Shown: positions 1 through 6,978, numbered from the stretch's first letter. The stretch: 7,460 nucleotides of DNA from Candidatus Methanogaster sp. UBA203 (GCA_002503595.1 DASC01000027.1:531-7990); one strand, 5' to 3'. The notes: generated by a model from the sequence alone, not told the origin. A program made the numbers and translations.

Positions 1-45
1 GTGTTAATCAGTGGCTGATAAGAGTTTTTAGCCACAGATTAACGC
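1..45. repeat. Imperfect inverted repeat at the window start
   Basis: Bases 1-16 (gtgttaatcagtggct) and 30-45 (agccacagattaacgc) are inverted copies with 2 mismatches in 16 positions, separated by a 13-base loop ending in five Ts. The motif cagatt recurs directly after the right arm (36-41 and 46-51). The word agccacagattaac resembles short intergenic repeats scattered through many prokaryotic genomes; that is from memory and not tested here. It could be a terminator of a gene to the left, or a dispersed repeat. The rest of 1-183 shows no gene and no clear TATA element for the downstream AOR gene. Confidence 0.5.
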
Positions 46-183
46 AGATTACACCGATTTCATCAATCTAATCGTTTCCATGTTCAGTGCTGATTTACCA
101 CAACCTGACTGAGCATGTTCGACGCAACCATAACTTACTTTACCAAGTACGGATAAAGCGGCACACAAATACGAGGCATCGAT

Positions 184-1701
184 ATGGAGATCAAAGGCGG
201 CTACACAAAGAAGATACTGAATATCGACCTGACCAAAGGTAAATCGGCCGTAATCGATGTCGATGACGAGTTCGCGCTGAAATATGTCGGCGGCAGGGGC
301 TGGGGTGCAAAGATCGTGCTCGACAATCTCATGAAGCACCCTGATCTAAAGCCGCTCGGTCCCGAGAACGTCATCGTGATCGCGCCGGGTCCGCTCTCTG
401 GCTTGTACCTTCCGGCATCAGGCAAGAACTCATTCATATCGATCTCGCCGCTGACAGGCATATATGGAGATAGCAGTATGGGCGGGCTTTTCGGAGTGGA
501 ACTGCGGCAGGCTGGCTACGATGCGCTGGTCATCAAGGGCAGGGCGGATACGCTTTCCATGATCTGCATCGATGATGGTGATATTGATATCAAGAGCGCA
601 TCCGCTTATGCGGGCAAGACCAGTTCTGATACCGAGCGTGCGGTAAAAGAGGATTTGGGCGACATCGAGACCCGGGTTGCCGTGATCGGTCCTGCCGGAG
701 AGAATCTCGTCAAATTCGCGTGCATCAACACCGAATGGAGCCGGAATGCCGGGCGTACAGGCATGGGCACAATCTTTGGCTCAAAGAACTTAAAAGCAGT
801 AGCAGTCAGGGGCTCTCGCGACCTGCCCGTCCATGACATGGACGCGCTCATCGACGCAGGCGACCGGGCATTTGATTACCTGAAGAGCCACGATCTCTTC
901 GAGTTGTGGCAGCAGCAGGGCTTGATGTCGGTCATCGATTATATCAACACAGCAGGTGCGATGCCGACCCACAACTTCAACGATGCCCATTTCGATGGCG
1001 CTGATACGATAAACGGCGATACGATGCTGAAATACAAGATCGGGGATACCTCCTGCTTCTGCTGCCCGATGTCGTGCGGAAATATATGTCTCGTCAAGGA
1101 GGGGAAGTATGCGGGAACCGTGACCGAGGGTCCTGAATATGAGACCGCATGTATGTTCGGCTCAAACGTCGGTGTAACCGATTTTGCAGCGATCCTGCGT
1201 GCAAATATGCTGTGCGACGACCTTGGCATCGATACCATATCGACAGGCAACCTGATCGCTGTTCTGATCGATGGATACGAACAGGGAATCCTCAATCGCG
1301 ATGATCTGGACGGGATGACCTTGAAGTGGGGGGATGGCGATTCGGTTCTTGAGCTGATTGAGAAGATCGCATACAGGAAAGGTATCGGCAATATCGTGGC
1401 AGATGGAACTTACGGACTGATAAAGCATTTCCCTGACCTTGAAAATCTCATATCCCACACGAAAGGGCTCGCGATGACAGCTTATGATGCGAGAATAGGT
1501 GTCACGATGGCGCTCGGATACGGGACCTCTGATATCGGCGCACACCACACCAGGGCGTGGCCTCTTGCAAAGGAGATTGAACTTGGCAGCAACTGGACTC
1601 GACGAACGCGTCGATCTCGTGATCTACCACCAGACCGTGCGCCCGCTCTTCGACTGTCTCGGCGTCTGCCGGCTCCCGCGGATCGAACTCGGGCTCGATG
1701 A
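184..1701 (+). CDS. aor: Aldehyde ferredoxin oxidoreductase, N-terminal and central part (frameshifted)
   Basis: Tungsten/molybdenum bis-pterin enzyme of the AOR family, which oxidises aldehydes to carboxylates with ferredoxin in the cytoplasm (or the reverse). Visible marks: the family N-terminus with GGRGWG at residues 36-41, a pterin-domain stretch AGRTGMG at 189-195 followed by SKNLKAVAV, and the cluster motif C291-x2-C294-x3-C298. Next come EGPEYE at 315-320, the first pterin motif D345-x2-G-I-D350, and DIGAHH at 450-455, where AOR enzymes carry an active-site His. Homology stops near residue 470; from there to the stop the protein is Arg-rich nonsense, because the true continuation lies in the next frame. 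The reading frame therefore lacks the fourth cluster cysteine and the second pterin motif. The ATG at 184 fits the family N-terminus and has a weak gagg upstream. The exact substrate (broad aldehydes, formaldehyde, glyceraldehyde-3-phosphate) cannot be told. Confidence 0.88.
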   Translation: MEIKGGYTKKILNIDLTKGKSAVIDVDDEFALKYVGGRGWGAKIVLDNLMKHPDLKPLGPENVIVIAPGPLSGLYLPASGKNSFISISPLTGIYGDSSMGGLFGVELRQAGYDALVIKGRADTLSMICIDDGDIDIKSASAYAGKTSSDTERAVKEDLGDIETRVAVIGPAGENLVKFACINTEWSRNAGRTGMGTIFGSKNLKAVAVRGSRDLPVHDMDALIDAGDRAFDYLKSHDLFELWQQQGLMSVIDYINTAGAMPTHNFNDAHFDGADTINGDTMLKYKIGDTSCFCCPMSCGNICLVKEGKYAGTVTEGPEYETACMFGSNVGVTDFAAILRANMLCDDLGIDTISTGNLIAVLIDGYEQGILNRDDLDGMTLKWGDGDSVLELIEKIAYRKGIGNIVADGTYGLIKHFPDLENLISHTKGLAMTAYDARIGVTMALGYGTSDIGAHHTRAWPLAKEIELGSNWTRRTRRSRDLPPDRAPALRLSRRLPAPADRTRAR

Positions 1702-1990
1702 GCATATCTATGCAGAGCTATTCGCTGCGGCGACAGGAGTTCCATTAACGCTTGAGGATATGTTCGAGCGGTCAAGCCACATCTATGACCTCACACGCAC
1801 GATCAACGTAAAACTCGGAGTCAGAAGGAAGGATGATTATCCGTCCGAGCGGGCATTCACGACACCGATCAAGACCGGACCCCACGCAGGCGAATTGCTG
1901 GATCGTGAGTATTTCGAGAGTGCGCTTACGATGTATTACGAAAAGCGGGGATGGGATGAGAACGGAGTCCCTACAGCTTTCACCGCGTGA
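1598..1990 (+). pseudogene. aor: Detached C-terminal part of the aldehyde ferredoxin oxidoreductase
   Basis: This is the continuation of the AOR gene in the second + frame, starting at about LDERVDLVIYHQ. It contains DCLGVC (1652-1669), the second DxxGxC pterin/cluster motif, whose cysteine would be residue ~495 of the repaired protein. That matches the fourth [4Fe-4S] ligand of characterised AORs. The segment ends in a normal AOR tail rich in YYEKRGWDENG-type sequence and stops at 1988-1990. Joined to the upstream part it gives ~601-602 residues, the usual family length. No credible independent start exists here, so it is part of the same gene. It may be a real inactivating mutation or a base error. 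Its stop lies 40 bases before cobA. Confidence 0.85.
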
Positions 1991-2030
1991 TCACGAAAAC
2001 GTTATTACGCTTAACGCAAGTGGGATTATC

Positions 2031-2768
2031 ATGCATCCGAACGGGAAGGTATATCTGGTTGGCTCCGGTCCTGGCGATCCTGAACTCTTAACGATCAAGG
2101 CGCTACGTCTTATTAAGGGGGCAGACGTGATCGTGTACGATCAACTGCCGGGACCTGAAATACTCGCGTCGCTTCCGAAAAGCGCGGAACTGATCGATGT
2201 CGGCAAATACGCAGGTGACCACACGCTTTCACAGGATGAGATCAACCGATTGCTGGTCGATTATGCATTGCAGGGGAAGACCGTGGTTCGTCTGAAGGGC
2301 GGCGACCCATACCTCTTCGGAAGGGGCGGCGAGGAAGCACTGGAACTTCGGAAAGTCGGGATCGAGTTCGAGGTGGTGCCTGGCATCACGTCCGCAATAG
2401 CAGTTCCCGCGTACGCAGGCATCCCGATCACGCACAGGGATAATGCATCGATGGTGACGATCATCACAGGGCATGAGCAGAAGAAAGCGGGATCGATGCT
2501 CGACTGGGAGTGGCTTTCGCGGTCGTTGGGCACGATCGTGATCCTGATGGGTGTGAGCACGCTTGGTACGTACATCCCGGAATTGATGCGGTACGGCAGT
2601 GACCCTGATACGCCTGTTGCGATAATCGAGCGCGGGACAAGAGATGATCAGGTGGTGACCACAGGAAGTTTAAGCACGATCGTCGGTATCGCAAAGGATC
2701 GCGGGGTTAAGGCGCCTGCGATTGTTGTGATCGGGGATGTGGTGCGGCTGCACGAGGTGCTGGGCTAG
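2031..2768 (+). CDS. cobA: Uroporphyrinogen-III C-methyltransferase (SUMT)
   Basis: Transfers two methyl groups from S-adenosylmethionine to uroporphyrinogen III, giving precorrin-2, the branch point to siroheme, cobamides and F430. The 245-residue protein is a single-domain tetrapyrrole methylase of normal length. The N-terminal loop GSGPGDPELLT (11-21) is followed by DVIVYD (32-37) and DVGKYAGDH (56-64). Next are VRLKGGDPYLFGRGGEE (86-102), the SAM-site region VPGITSA (116-122) and PITHR (132-136). There is no fused CysG-type dehydrogenase domain and no HemD fusion. The ATG at 2031 is chosen because homology begins right there; the frame stays open further upstream only where it overlaps the AOR end. 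The ribosome site is weak (gtggga). Spacing of 40 bases behind AOR allows cotranscription, though the functions are not obviously linked. Confidence 0.93.
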   Translation: MHPNGKVYLVGSGPGDPELLTIKALRLIKGADVIVYDQLPGPEILASLPKSAELIDVGKYAGDHTLSQDEINRLLVDYALQGKTVVRLKGGDPYLFGRGGEEALELRKVGIEFEVVPGITSAIAVPAYAGIPITHRDNASMVTIITGHEQKKAGSMLDWEWLSRSLGTIVILMGVSTLGTYIPELMRYGSDPDTPVAIIERGTRDDQVVTTGSLSTIVGIAKDRGVKAPAIVVIGDVVRLHEVLG

Positions 2769-2776
2769 TCTGGATG

Positions 2777-2810
2777 AAACTTTAAACCAACACCAAAGTT
2801 TTTCTCGTTT
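2777..2810 (+). terminator. Stem-loop with T-rich tract after cobA
   Basis: aaacttt (2777-2783) and aaagttt (2795-2801) form a perfect 7-base stem with an 11-base loop. The tract gtttttctcgttt overlaps and follows the right arm. It lies in the 79-base gap between the convergent cobA and nadM genes. Archaeal termination needs mainly a T-run, so this is a plausible end for cobA. The same A/T-rich stretch gives a shorter T-run on the other strand that could serve nadM. Confidence 0.4.
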
Positions 2811-2847
2811 AAAAGATCGCAATAACGTTTCAAACAATCTTCAGATC

Positions 2848-3384
2848 CTACACTATATCGTCCCGTGCAATTTCCCTGATACGCTCGACCCCCCCGATCT
2901 TATCAATCGTCTCTGCCACCGCATCGGGTACGAGATGTTCCCACTCCTCGCCAGAGAGCATCTTTTTTCGTACAATGGTTCCGGAATAGACCTCCCGCTG
3001 GTGCATCTGGGAACGCTTTACTGGAACTCCTGCCTCCTCGAACAACCGAAAAACGAGCGGGTTGTTTGTGTAGACGATCTCGAAATGCGGAGTCATCGAT
3101 AGCACATGCGAGACCCAGACTGCATTTCTTTGGATATCCTCGATCGGGATTACGTAATAATCAATATCTAAATCTTTCAGCGAACGTGAGACCATAACTA
3201 CACGTTCGCCTGCGGTAAACGGATTCTCTGGCTCATGGCTACGCTGTGCGCTGCCGATTCCGACGATGATTTCGTCGACCTCGTCGGCGATGTTGCCAAG
3301 TATGGTGTGGTGCCCTATGTGGTATGGCTGAAAGCGCCCGATATAAAAGGCACGGTTAATGCGCCTCGCCTTCCTTTGGCGCAT
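2848..3384 (-). CDS. nadM: Nicotinamide-nucleotide adenylyltransferase, archaeal type
   Basis: Makes NAD+ from nicotinamide mononucleotide and ATP. It has the nucleotidyltransferase fold with GRFQPYHIGH at 16-25 (HxGH ATP motif), GSAQRSHEPENPFTAGER at 44-61, the family block PIEDIQRNAVWVSHV at 80-94, and YSGTIVRKKML at 133-143, the equivalent of the ISxTxxR motif. Length from the ATG at 3384 is 178 residues, a little longer than typical because of a basic leader MRQRKARRIN before RAFYIGRF. It overlaps the end of fpoF by 29 bases. A start at the ATT codon at 3360-3358, which overlaps the fpoF stop by one base and follows a purine-rich aggaaggcgagg, would give the usual N-terminus and about 170 residues. 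Last gene of the mer operon by orientation and overlap. Confidence 0.93.
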   Translation of the reverse strand: MRQRKARRINRAFYIGRFQPYHIGHHTILGNIADEVDEIIVGIGSAQRSHEPENPFTAGERVVMVSRSLKDLDIDYYVIPIEDIQRNAVWVSHVLSMTPHFEIVYTNNPLVFRLFEEAGVPVKRSQMHQREVYSGTIVRKKMLSGEEWEHLVPDAVAETIDKIGGVERIREIARDDIV

Positions 3385-4399
3385 TGCTCTTGTGCTTCAT
3401 ATCTGCAAGTTTCTTTATGAGGAACATTCCTGGCTTCGGATCATCCATGTATTCGATGCCCTTCACCTTGTTCAGGTACGTTTCACCGGTCTCGGTTCTG
3501 ACGATTACAGAGTTCCAGCCGTCTGGCGCGCCGACCGATCCAACCGAGATATCTGCGTAGTATGCTGTGTAATCGAGACAGTGGTGACACGGATTGCGTG
3601 CGAGCGGAGCAACCTCCTTGATTGCGACGCTGTGAGCTTCAGGCTCCTCGCCGTTGTCACCGTTCTTGGTGTATGCCCAGAACTTGCCTCCTCCGAAGTC
3701 CATCTTCACGACTTTTGTGATATCGAGCCCCATGATGTTCGGGATGATGTTTTCGCGGAGTGCCTCGCTGGTGAAGCTCTCCATGCACAGGATGCCGACC
3801 ACAAGTGCGATTCGGTCGGTCATGTTGTCACGCATGAGTGCTGCGGCGTGTGCCTGACAGGGAACTCCTACAACCGCGATCTTCTCGTACTTCTTCATCG
3901 CATCCTTAAGCTGCGCAAGAACAGGCGCTGAACTGTACTTCGTACCCTTTGATAAATCAACATCTGACGCCTTTGTCAGCATAAATGGCTCGATATTCCA
4001 GTCTCCATCCCGCTTGATACCGACAGCACAGTCGATCTCTCCCTGCTCGAATAAGGATTTGAGTATTGCTGATACGACCGCACCGTCCTGTCCCTCTAGC
4101 TCACTCTTCCCGCCTCTGAAGCTTCGGACGTTGTCAAACTCGTCTGTAGGGAATCCGTCCACGACAGGACAAACCCTTGAACAGGTCAGACAGTCCTCAC
4201 AGACTTCACATGCTGCGCCGTGTATATAATATGTTAGATTATTCGGATCGCGTCTGCTTGCGCTCGGGACACGAGTCTCGTCTTCCGGCACCTCTGCTTC
4301 AGACTCTATGTGAACGGCGTTTAGGGGACATGCCGCTTCGCATGCCCCGCAAGCCGTGCAGACGCCATTTTCAATGACCTCTACAATTTTTGGCGGCAA
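3356..4399 (-). CDS. fpoF: F420H2 dehydrogenase input subunit (FpoF/FqoF, FrhB family)
   Basis: Oxidises reduced coenzyme F420 and feeds electrons to the membrane Fpo/Fqo complex. The 347-residue protein begins with a two-cluster ferredoxin domain: C14-x2-C17-x2-C20-x3-C24-P and C67-x2-C70-x2-C73-x3-C77-P. The FrhB core follows, with GTKYSSAPV (152-160), GVPCQAHA (C181), ILCMESF (C205) and C271-x2-C274 followed by DISVGSVGAPDGW. These last four cysteines likely hold a third [4Fe-4S] cluster next to FAD and F420. Length and N-terminus (MPPKIVEVIE) match FpoF rather than hydrogenase FrhB, and no hydrogenase genes are adjacent. The start is TTG at 4399-4397, 5 bases after mer stops, with GGAGG inside the end of mer. 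An FdhB or FsrA-like relative is less likely given the mer neighbour. Confidence 0.9.
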   Translation of the reverse strand: MPPKIVEVIENGVCTACGACEAACPLNAVHIESEAEVPEDETRVPSASRRDPNNLTYYIHGAACEVCEDCLTCSRVCPVVDGFPTDEFDNVRSFRGGKSELEGQDGAVVSAILKSLFEQGEIDCAVGIKRDGDWNIEPFMLTKASDVDLSKGTKYSSAPVLAQLKDAMKKYEKIAVVGVPCQAHAAALMRDNMTDRIALVVGILCMESFTSEALRENIIPNIMGLDITKVVKMDFGGGKFWAYTKNGDNGEEPEAHSVAIKEVAPLARNPCHHCLDYTAYYADISVGSVGAPDGWNSVIVRTETGETYLNKVKGIEYMDDPKPGMFLIKKLADMKHKSNAPKEGEAH

Positions 4400-4404
4400 A
4401 TCAC

Positions 4405-5388
4405 TCAGCCTCCAATGATCTCCTTTCCGATCAGCTTGATCGCCTTCTCTTTGTCAGGACCAATCGGTGATCCCGCAACGATCTGCGTGACGCCCATCTT
4501 GGTGAGTTCGTCGATTCTTGCCACACAGTCAGCAGGTGTTCCGTAGATCGAGAATGCTTCCATCATCTCGTTTGTGACCGCGCCACCCATCAATGTTCCG
4601 AAGTCGCCTTTTGCGATTGCTCCGCCGATTGTGCCGATCACGCTTGGGTCGATGCCGTGTCTCTCGAGAACCATCGGTGGTGATCCCGCAACGATGAATG
4701 CAACAACGATCTTTGCCGCGTTCAGTGCCTTATCGACCTTCTTGTCGATTGAGAAACATGCATACGCGGTCACATCGATGTCCTTCATACTCCTGCCTGC
4801 CGATTCCGCGCCCTTCTTGATCTCCTTTACAGCGACCTCGAAGTCCTTCGGATGCGATGCGTTTATGAGCGCACCATCAGCGATCTCTCCCGCAAGCTGG
4901 AGCATCTTTGGTCCCTGCACGCCGAGATAGATCGGGATGTTTCCGGCAGCGAATGCCATCTGGGCACCAGCGAGTGATACCAGTTCACCCTTCTGATTGA
5001 CTGGCTTTCCAGCAAAGAGTCCGCGCACTGCCGAAACCGTCTCCCTTGTCGTGGTGAGGGGCTTCACCCACTCGATCCCCATCTTATCAAAGGTTGCCTT
5101 GTCGCCAGGTCCCATTCCGAGGATCGCACGTCCACCGGATATCTCGTTTACAGCCGCGATACTGGATGCCGTAACTGCCACGTTTCTTGTGTAGGGGTTC
5201 GTGACACCGCTTCCGAGCTTGATCGTGTTGGTGTTGGTTGCGAGCATCGCAAGTGTGGTGTACACATCACGATTGTTGTAGTGGTCTGTGATCCAGACGT
5301 TGTCGAACCCGTTCTGCTCAGCCATCTTGCTGTAATGGGCTATCTTCAGAACAGGGTCACTTGGTACAAATTCGATTCCATATGCCAT
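4405..5388 (-). CDS. mer: 5,10-methylenetetrahydromethanopterin reductase
   Basis: Cytoplasmic F420-dependent enzyme that interconverts methylene-H4MPT and methyl-H4MPT, running reductively in methanogenesis and oxidatively in methane or methyl oxidation. At 327 residues it has the family length and the luciferase-like TIM-barrel fold. Diagnostic stretches are YGIEFVPSDP at 3-12, WITDHYNNRDVY at 32-43, LGSGVTNPYTRN at 58-69 and ILGMGPGDK at 89-97. The second of these is family-diagnostic. G61-V62 in the third is the likely place of the non-prolyl cis peptide known in Mer. The C-terminal half keeps YGTPADCVARIDEL near 280-293. The ATG at 5388 has an ideal GGAGG seven bases upstream (5400-5396). 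It is the first gene of the mer-fpoF-nadM operon, behind its own promoter. Confidence 0.95.
   Translation of the reverse strand: MAYGIEFVPSDPVLKIAHYSKMAEQNGFDNVWITDHYNNRDVYTTLAMLATNTNTIKLGSGVTNPYTRNVAVTASSIAAVNEISGGRAILGMGPGDKATFDKMGIEWVKPLTTTRETVSAVRGLFAGKPVNQKGELVSLAGAQMAFAAGNIPIYLGVQGPKMLQLAGEIADGALINASHPKDFEVAVKEIKKGAESAGRSMKDIDVTAYACFSIDKKVDKALNAAKIVVAFIVAGSPPMVLERHGIDPSVIGTIGGAIAKGDFGTLMGGAVTNEMMEAFSIYGTPADCVARIDELTKMGVTQIVAGSPIGPDKEKAIKLIGKEIIGG
4409..4413 (-). promoter_or_regulatory. Ribosome binding site deciding the fpoF TTG start
   Basis: GGAGG on the - strand overlaps the last codons of mer and sits 9 bases before TTG at 4399. A GTG at 4404-4402 is out of frame with fpoF. The TTG is the only candidate that gives the family N-terminus. 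Confidence 0.7.
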
Positions 5389-5435
5389 GGTTTGTCCTCC
5401 GTGTATCTAATAGGGTTGAGATGATCGTTGGTGTA

Positions 5436-5450
5436 ATGATTTAAAACCTT
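5436..5450 (-). promoter_or_regulatory. Candidate TATA promoter for the mer operon
   Basis: On the - strand the sequence reads aaggttttaaatcat, an A/T-rich box with a purine lead resembling BRE/TATA. Transcription would start roughly 25 bases downstream, near 5415, leaving a leader of about 25 bases before the GGAGG and ATG of mer. Position supports it; the match to a TATA consensus is only fair. Confidence 0.4.
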
Positions 5451-5501
5451 ATTGGTGTGGCAGTGCGGCCCCGGGTTGACAGCCTCCCATTTTCAGTAAG
5501 G

Positions 5502-5511
5502 TTAATATATC
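5502..5511 (+). promoter_or_regulatory. Candidate TATA box for tbp
   Basis: ttaatatatc lies in an otherwise mixed sequence 54 bases before the tbp ATG. This would place the transcription start near 5535 and give a leader of about 30 bases containing the GAAGG ribosome site at 5553-5557. It is a better TATA match than the mer-side box. Because the downstream gene encodes TBP itself, the element may be subject to autoregulation, which is inference. Confidence 0.5.
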
Positions 5512-5564
5512 AATTCATACAACTAATACCATCTCCACTGAAATATTATGCCGAAGGTTGCTAC

Positions 5565-6128
5565 ATGCCCCTTGAAGATATCCCAAAAACGATCAAGATC
5601 GAGAATGTGGTTGCGTCCACCTCGATATCAAGTACCATCGATCTCGAACGCGTGTCACAGCTGATAGAGGGAGCTGAATACAACAAAAAGAGATTTCCCG
5701 GAGCGATCTATCGCCTCAAGGAGCCAAAACTTGCTGTTCTTGTCTTCGGAAGCGGGAAGATCGTGTGTACAGGCGCAAAGAAGATCTCAGATGTCAGGAT
5801 CGGGGTAACAAAGATATTTGAGAAACTTGAAGAGATCGGGATCAGTACAGAGGGACAGACCGAACTCGTTCTGCATAATATCGTTTCATCTGCGGATCTT
5901 GGATGCGTGATCAATCTCGATGCCGTTTCGATGGGTCTTGGGTTCGAAAACATCGAATACGAGCCGGAACAGTTTCCGGGACTTGTTTACCGAATTAAAG
6001 AGCCAAAATCGGTCGTGTTGCTATTCGGATCTGGTAAAATGATTATCACCGGATGCAAAACTCCGGAAGATTCGAAACTCGTCGTCATCAAAATTGTAAA
6101 TGATCTCGATGAACTCGGATTGTTATGA
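5565..6128 (+). CDS. tbp: TATA-box-binding protein (TBP)
   Basis: General archaeal transcription factor that binds and bends TATA boxes and recruits TFB and RNA polymerase. The 187-residue protein is two imperfect repeats, about 10-95 and 101-187. Each has the block FPG-x2-YR-x-KEPK followed by FGSGK-x3-TG (44-70 and 137-163). The four DNA-intercalating phenylalanines are all present: F44, F61, F137 and F154. The acidic C-terminal tail seen in some archaeal TBPs is absent; the protein ends LDELGLL. The first repeat is the more divergent (STSISSTIDLERVSQL against SSADLGCVINLDAVSM), as usual. The ATG at 5565 is chosen because the TBP fold begins at once and GAAGG lies 7 bases upstream; the frame is open further back but with no homology. 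It is divergent from mer and followed 10 bases later by the hydrolase gene. Confidence 0.95.
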   Translation: MPLEDIPKTIKIENVVASTSISSTIDLERVSQLIEGAEYNKKRFPGAIYRLKEPKLAVLVFGSGKIVCTGAKKISDVRIGVTKIFEKLEEIGISTEGQTELVLHNIVSSADLGCVINLDAVSMGLGFENIEYEPEQFPGLVYRIKEPKSVVLLFGSGKMIITGCKTPEDSKLVVIKIVNDLDELGLL

Positions 6129-6138
6129 TTTAGGATCC

Positions 6139-6978
6139 ATGATCCCGATAACTGACAACCATATCCATCTCGATCGCAGGGGAAAGGGGCTCCTGGCGGT
6201 CAAGGAGTTTGCCCGCGCGGGTGGTACGCATATCATCCTTGTATCAAAGCCATCATGGACGCTTGGCATGGAGATAACAAAGCCAAGTGACTACGAACCG
6301 GTCTTTGAAGAGACGATCAGTATCGCGCGTGAGGTAAACCGGTCTGATATTGGAGTTACCGCGTTCCCCGTGCTCGGGGTTCATCCTGCCGAGATCACGG
6401 TGCTATCTGACCGTGTGGGGCAGACGCGGGCAGAGGAGTTGATGATTGCTGGGCTTGAGATCGCACAGCGTTTTGTTTGTGAGAACGAGGCGATAGCCAT
6501 CAAGACCGGAAGACCTCACTACGAGGTCTCCGAGAGCGTGTGGGATACGTCCAACCGTATCATGGCTTACGGCATGACTCTCGCGCGTGATGCCGGATGC
6601 GCTGTGCAACTCCATACCGAGACTGCTGACGATGCAGTGATCGCGGATCTTGCAGTGATCGCGAAGAGATCCGGGATTTCACCCGGAAAGGTGGTCAAGC
6701 ATTATGCTCCGCCGCTGATACACGTCTTTGAACGCGAAGGGATCTTTCCGGGAGTGCTTGCAGGCAAGGGCGCGATCGAGAGCGCGCTTATCGAGGGGAG
6801 CAGGTTCATGATGGAGACTGATTACATCGACGATCCCGAGAGACCCGGCGCGGTGCTCGGGCCAAAGACCGTGCCCCGGAGAACCTTACAGTTGGTCGGC
6901 AGGTTCGGCGAGGAGGTCTTCTGGAAGGTGCACAAGGAGAACCCTGAGCAGGTGTACGGTATCGAGATTGTGGTGTGA
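6139..6978 (+). CDS. TatD-like metal-dependent hydrolase (archaeal COG1099-type)
   Basis: A 279-residue TIM-barrel protein of the amidohydrolase/TatD group, substrate unknown. The barrel starts with the metal motif DNHIHLD (H8, H10). Next are VLGVHP (H82), IKTGRPHYEV (K122, H127), VQLHTE (H159), KHYAPP (H188) and METDYIDDPERPGA (D228), the positions where family members bind two divalent metals. The residue before TGRPH that is usually Glu in TatD proteins appears here as K122. The ATG at 6139 follows the tbp stop by 10 bases, with a short agga close upstream; homology begins at residue 2. Probably cotranscribed with tbp. A DNase or deoxyribonucleotide-related role, as for E. coli TatD, is possible but unproven for this branch. 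No signal peptide or membrane segment is seen. Confidence 0.82.
   Translation: MIPITDNHIHLDRRGKGLLAVKEFARAGGTHIILVSKPSWTLGMEITKPSDYEPVFEETISIAREVNRSDIGVTAFPVLGVHPAEITVLSDRVGQTRAEELMIAGLEIAQRFVCENEAIAIKTGRPHYEVSESVWDTSNRIMAYGMTLARDAGCAVQLHTETADDAVIADLAVIAKRSGISPGKVVKHYAPPLIHVFEREGIFPGVLAGKGAIESALIEGSRFMMETDYIDDPERPGAVLGPKTVPRRTLQLVGRFGEEVFWKVHKENPEQVYGIEIVV

Noticed and set aside
1..183. tRNA or small RNA gene before AOR
   Set aside because: No cloverleaf, anticodon arm or T-loop pattern could be found; only the inverted repeat stands out.
939..1548. - strand open frames inside the AOR gene
   Set aside because: They are shadows of a strongly conserved coding region and have no plausible starts or motifs.
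1833..2030. Upstream extension of the cobA reading frame by 66 codons
   Set aside because: It overlaps the AOR C-terminus, has no SUMT homology, and the family N-terminus starts at the ATG at 2031.
3359..3931. Long + strand open frame opposite fpoF
   Set aside because: It mirrors the fpoF codon pattern on the other strand; its translation has no recognisable motif, while fpoF is unmistakable.
5457..5564. N-terminal extension of TBP
   Set aside because: This stretch carries the TATA-like box and ribosome site; TBP homology begins only after the ATG at 5565.
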